From positions 1,364,001-1,428,000 of the forward strand of contig JAFEVB010000036.1 of NCBI GenBank assembly GCA_032629725.1: DNA of 64,000 nt. Reading direction: 5' to 3'. Of this stretch, positions 59,270-64,000 are shown in pieces; position 1 is the stretch's first letter, and every line of letters starts with the position of its first letter. The stretch is from Gremmenia infestans. Lineage: Eukaryota > Ascomycota > Leotiomycetes > Helotiales > Hamatocanthoscyphaceae. The position numbers and the translations under genes were made by a program. The notes beneath the pieces are model-generated. The model did no database searches. It was not told where the DNA came from and was given only the letters and a program-made list of their open reading frames with translations.

Positions 59270-60973
59270 TCATGACACCCGTTTGTCTCCTGCCTCTCCC
59301 GCCGCCTTGTCGCCCTCAGGATTCAGATAGTCTGCATTTTCTGCGGCTTCGTATTCTGCAATAAGATCCGTCACAACTTCCTTTGCTTCATCGAACTCGT
59401 TCAAGTTATCCGCGAACGGCGCGGTCTTCTTATAACCCTCCATGAAGGCATTTCGTTTGCGCATGGTATCATAGTGGCGAACAATTCGTTTGAACAACTA
59501 TAAAAGTTGTTGTTAGCGGACGAAGGCCTCTCTATGATTACAGAAACTTACGGTAGCGATGCTAGTATGATTCGCCAACATGAGTCCACTGACTCTATGA
59601 TTCATTGGGATGTATGGGCTCTTCTTGGTCAGTGCAACTTGAATACTAGCTGGGCCCCATGGGATGAAAGTTGCAAGTTTCCGTTCTCGAATACGGAGAA
59701 GACTCTTGTGAACGTCGGTGGGATCTACATCTCCTTGAATCACGTTCAAAATAGAGATGTAGCAGCTTTTCTTCCCAGGAATCGTCGATACCATTCGGTT
59801 TTTGGGTTGAAGTAGGCGACGCATCACATCCAAGACAGTAGTCTTTCGAACAGTCTTAGCTTGCTCGACGTTAGCACCTGTAAATGGTGTGTACGAGGTC
59901 ATGAGGAAATGGCATCGCGGGGTAGGGATTAGTGAGGCAACAATGCTGACAAGATCGTTGTGCATGTAGCCTGGGTATCGTAGGGGTGTTGTGCTAGCTG
60001 ACATGACTGTAGATACCTGTTTATAAAGGTTAGTTTGGTTGTAGTGCAGAATAGAGGCATACGTACCAGCTGGTTGGTTTGTTGAAAAGAGGGTTCCTGG
60101 ACATGCAATCTATCCGCCGCAATACGAGACAAAGCGCCATTATCAAGTACAACTACTGAATCCGCGTTTTGGGTTAACCTCCGCATTGAGAGTAAGCTGT
60201 TGTATGGGTGGACCACCACATTATCGTTTTGGGTATCTGGAAAGACCGAGTATGTTTGAATAATCTTCTTTGGGAAGCGGTCATTCAGTCTTTCCAAAAG
60301 AAAAGACCCCAACCCAGATCCGGTTCCTCCAGCGATCGAGTGAAGCATCATGAAGCCCTATAGAATTAGCTATGTTCTTCCATAATAACCCTGCACGGCT
60401 TACCTCGAGCGAATCACTGCCGTCTGCCTCGCGATCAATCATCTCCATGACTTCCTCATGAACCAATTCTCCTGTTTGATATCCATCACCCCAGTTGTTG
60501 GCCGCACCTAGTCCATTCTTTCCTACGAAGAAGTTCTCAGGGTTGTAGATGTTTTTGTAAGGACCGGTCTGGATGCCATTGAGGACCTATTGACTTATTA
60601 GATATGACACAACTCTTAATCCGGCTTGAAGAACGCACTCGAGGTTCTAAATCGATCAAGATGGCTCGGGGAATGTATCGCGTGTCGTCAGATTGATAGA
60701 AGAAAACATCCTTTCGGTCTCCGCCCTCGGTCGCAAAGTCCTCCAGATTCCCATCTTGACTTATGCCATGTTCCTGGCAGAGTTGTGGCCAGAACTGACT
60801 CCCGACTAAATAGGATAGTTATGAGTGAGTATTTGACTCGGACTCGAGATTTGTAGAAGAGGTCAGCACTCACTGCTGTTGCCGCACTGTCCAGCCTGTA
60901 CAGTGATGATTTCTCTATTGATTTGTGTCAGTCAAGCTTACGGTAAAAGGGAGTGTTAGACGCACCTAGGCAT
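59270..60973 (-). CDS. mipA: Gamma-tubulin
   Basis: Seven minus-strand exons (60973-60966, 60914-60874, 60805-60639, 60586-60404, 60357-60067, 60016-59552, 59497-59270) splice in frame to 460 residues. The first exon is 8 nt (MP plus two bases of Arg), restoring MPREIITVQAGQCGNSIGSQFW. Tubulin landmarks follow: the GTP-binding loop GGTGSGLGSFLLERL, the gamma-specific GLGAANNWGDGYQTGE and SDSLEGFMMLHSIAGG, PTPRCHFLMTSYTPF and the C-terminal FKRIVRHYDTMRKRNAF. Gamma-tubulin nucleates microtubules at spindle pole bodies as part of the gamma-tubulin small complex and is essential in Aspergillus. It shares a short divergent promoter with Nup85. Confidence 0.97.
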
Positions 60974-61346
60974 TACTGCGACATGGGTATTAGAAAGAAA
61001 GAACAGGAAGGGTCTGGGTGTGTAGAGATGGAGAAATACAAAGTTTCGGAATTCAGAACACCAGATCATCAGCAGTGTCGTCGCGCTTGCCGTGGGGTCG
61101 ACGCGCTGGAAAGAAACCGCGTTAGCGCGCCTTCCCTGATTGGTAGCCTTAGAAGCTTATTGTAAATATTCCCGGTATGAAGGTACATCTCCACCTCCAA
61201 CACCAAAATCTACGGCACATCAACAAACAGCCAGACATACTGGCGACTAACTCCACGACGACTGTAACTACCCTTGCGCATATTTCCAACGGCCTCGACT
61301 CATCTCTCCCTGGAAAGATTAAGCTCTGCGGAGCAAACCAGCCGCA
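60974..61346. promoter_or_regulatory. Bidirectional promoter of gamma-tubulin and NUP85
   Basis: Only 373 bases separate the two start codons of divergent, essential cell-structure genes, so transcription signals must be shared or tightly packed. The sequence includes the GCGCGC-like patch near 61090-61125. No TATA box is evident. Confidence 0.6.
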
Positions 61347-64000
61347 ATGACTTATCAAGTTCCTTACTCCTCGAGCCCACCATCAACACCAGACAGAAGA
61401 TCCAGCAATGGCAGGAATATATTTGGTTTATCAAACCCTTCGACAACCCCGGCTGGGCCGCCGCCTTCTTCTGCCGGATCTTTCACCCCAGCAGGTCCAC
61501 CACCATCCTCTATTCTTGGAAGCTCGATGCTGGGTGCCAATAGTCCTTTAGTGCCTCTCTCGTTTTCACAGCAAAGCACATTCAGCCCATCGCAAAGCAA
61601 ACTCGACGCATTCAACTCGTCTAACTTTTCGAATTCGGCAAGCTCTTCAGCAACACCAAAATACTCTGTTTTCCAACCACCCAAACAAAGAGGCTTCCAC
61701 GCTCCCCACGATAGTGAAGAAGAAGAATATGAGGAGGGCGATGACACTGGAGAATATATGGACGAGGATGACGACCTTCGCCAAAGTCTCAAGGGAGATT
61801 ACACCCGGGATACTAATGCAATGATGGACGATGATGCTCCATATGAAGAAGATGAAAATATGCACGATTATCAATCTGGCGCCAGATCAAATGGATACGC
61901 TCAACGCAGCAGTTCTGACCTATTACTTGGTACACCAGGTGCCTTGGTTAGAAGTCAAGAAGAAGATATGCGAAGCTTGAAAGACTCATTCTCAGCTGCG
62001 ACGAAACCTTCCATCTTCGGAAAGATAGCCAAGGACATGTACACACGGATGGGAGTGCCGAACGTAGAAGAATCAGACGACCTAGTTTTGGACACTGAGG
62101 CTATAATCACAAATCTTTATGAGGAGGGTATTCAAACAGAGGGTGATGACTCTCTACAGCATGCTTTAGGAAAGATATCTGGCGATTTGACAAATCTCTG
62201 GACCGACTATCAAAGTAGGACCGCCACATACAGTTCCGAAGAATATACAGCTACTATCGGTCCAGGCCCCAGAGCCTCGAATTTTGCGAAAGCCAACTTC
62301 TTAGCAGGCCTTGCATTGAACATTCATCACTCATTGGATAACCTGGCCTCAAATACAGCAAAAACCTTTCACCCATCAGCCATTCCGGGCCCAAGATCCA
62401 AGGCTATTCCAGGAGTGTTAGTGGAATGGCTGGGCGCGTATCATGATCCTTACACGTCACAATTTGACGAAATCCAAGTACATAGACCAAGTCCTGCTAA
62501 CCATCAGCTCTTCTGGGGTGCTATATTCAATGGCATCCTTCGTGGAAAAATGGTTTCAGTCATCAATACTTTGAAGGACGCCGGATGGAGGCACGCTAGA
62601 AGTGGAATGGACGATATGAGAGATTTGTCTGGACAAGTGGGATTTACAGGACAATCTTTAATCAACATTGAGAAAGTCGCTAGCGCCGCAGTCGTTGCTC
62701 TCTCGACGTGTCCCGGAATAGACGGTGATTGGAACACCCGGGGAAGTGACTGGACTTTGTTTCGTCTGCGGGTCTCACAGTCTCTTGAAGATCTCAAAAA
62801 CTTCGCTGAAGGCAAAGACAGAGGTCACAACGCATCGACAGTCTCAGATAGATTTGGCAAGTCATCTATGGGTACTTATAGTACGATCGCAAGGAAAGCT
62901 GAAAGCCAGGTACCGTGGACTATTTACCAGAATTTCTTGACTTTATACAGTCTTGTATTGGGAGATTCTGCTGCTGTTATTTCAAATGCCCAGGATTGGT
63001 GTGAAGCCACCATCGGCTTGGTCCTGTGGTGGGATGGAGGCAAAGACAATCGACGCTCATATTTAGGCCAATCTCGTGATAACGGGGCTTACTTACGTAG
63101 GCTTCGAGAGGCACTTGCGCTCGTGACGGGCGACACAACAGATTTCCAAGTCAACACGTTGAATCCCGTCGAAGTTGGCCTGGCTTCGCTTATCGATGGA
63201 GATAATGAGGCAGTGGTAGGGTTCTTACGAGCCTGGTCCGGCCCGGTCTCTTCTGCGGTCGCCGAAGTTGCTTCCATTGGAGGTTGGCTTCCACCAGCCG
63301 AGCCACAGAGCCTCATCAACATGGGAAGCTTGGACCAGGACGATATGGATCTACTTGGAATCAATTCTTCACCCTCTAAGATAGACGGCATCAAAGATCA
63401 GACCCTTATCATTTATGCTAGGTCTTTGACCAACCGGGGAGAACTTCAGTCTACAGCTGCATCCCAAACCCGGCAACAAAGTAGAGAGGGATGGGAATTG
63501 GCAATCGCTGTTCTAGGTAGACTCGACTCGGCGGCTCGTTCTGAGGAAATGGTGGGAAATTTCTTGCGCGATTTTCAATTGGATTCTGCAGAGACCGTTG
63601 ACAAGCTTTGGGTTCTCCTGATTGATATTGGCATGACCCGCCATGCTGAAGCTTCGGCAGAGGTAATGTTTCTACTCCTGACTTTCGAAGAATTATACTA
63701 ATCTTAAATAGTCATACGCTGATATCTTGGCGGAAGACTCACATAATTATGGCGAGGCACTCTGGTATTATGCACTTGCCCATAAGGAGACCAAAGTCAA
63801 AGATGTCTTAGACTTACTCATCTCCTTGTCACTCGTTCAATCAGTGGCATTTCCTCCGGATGCAGAAATGGATGACTATTTAAGGAGTCTGGTATCATCC
63901 CCAAAGACAACGCTTACGGACCTCTCGAAGATGGATGTTCCAGCAGCGGAACTTCTCCACAAACTACTTAGCGGTTATGCTACATTACGCAAATTCTACG
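61347..64000 (+). CDS. NUP85: Nucleoporin Nup85, 5' part
   Basis: Exon 1 (61347-63662) and the start of exon 2 (from 63712) give at least 868 residues, and the frame runs off the right edge. The N-terminus is Ser/Pro/Gly-rich with FG-like spacing and then a strongly acidic block (SEEEEYEEGDDTGEYMDEDDD at about 121-142, quoted in part: EEEEYEEGDDTGEYMDEDD). From about 215 the alpha-helical part begins (IFGKIAKDMYTRMGVPNVEE, FWGAIFNGILRGKM, ALWYYALAHKE), matching fungal Nup85. Nup85 belongs to the Y-shaped Nup84 complex that scaffolds the nuclear pore. It is likely complete beyond the window. Confidence 0.85.

Overview
This window is nuclear DNA of a filamentous ascomycete (Pezizomycotina). Genes are broken by many short introns (about 45-70 nt, a few of 180-250 nt) with GT...AG ends and CTAAC/CTGAC-like branch points. 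The gene content is also typical: an NsdD-type GATA factor, a PalI/SUR7 membrane protein, a group II-like G-alpha, an ENA-type ATPase relic and fungal-specific regulator domains. A class such as Leotiomycetes is possible but cannot be settled from the sequence alone. No bacterial, organellar or viral segment, and no CRISPR array or rRNA, was seen.

Layout. 0-8 kb: the 5' part of an unknown protein (minus strand, runs off the left edge), an omega-amidase, spermidine synthase (minus) and a G-protein alpha subunit (plus); the last two share a 1.6 kb promoter rich in CCTAGG-centred palindromes. 8-15.5 kb: a gene-poor, partly AT-rich stretch holding two decayed genes, a large fungal protein of unknown function and a kinase-like protein that has lost its catalytic loop. 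16-21 kb: a PalI/SUR7 protein and a caspase-like protein fused to C2H2 zinc fingers. 21-31 kb: about 10 kb without a convincing gene, dotted with short tandem repeats, lying upstream of an NsdD-type GATA regulator (31.3-32.9 kb). 36-40 kb: glutamate-cysteine ligase with seven exons, the first only 11 nt, convergent with a secreted GDSL esterase. 40.8-44 kb: the tail of a dead ENA-type cation ATPase and a fungal transcription-factor-domain gene. 44.7-53 kb: a DUF427 protein and an 1826-residue DDX60-like RNA helicase. 54.7-64 kb: an Mgs1/WRNIP1 AAA+ ATPase, two small hydrophilic proteins, gamma-tubulin, and Nup85, which is cut by the right edge.

The well-conserved genes are housekeeping: polyamine and glutathione synthesis, omega-amide clean-up, replication-stress tolerance, microtubule nucleation and the nuclear pore. 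They sit at both ends. The middle is accessory or regulatory in character, with pseudogenes, a developmental regulator behind a very long upstream region, and signalling or immunity-like proteins. There is no operon or biosynthetic cluster; neighbours share at most divergent promoters. Exon coordinates were worked out by hand from reading-frame continuity, splice sites and family conservation. No search was run.
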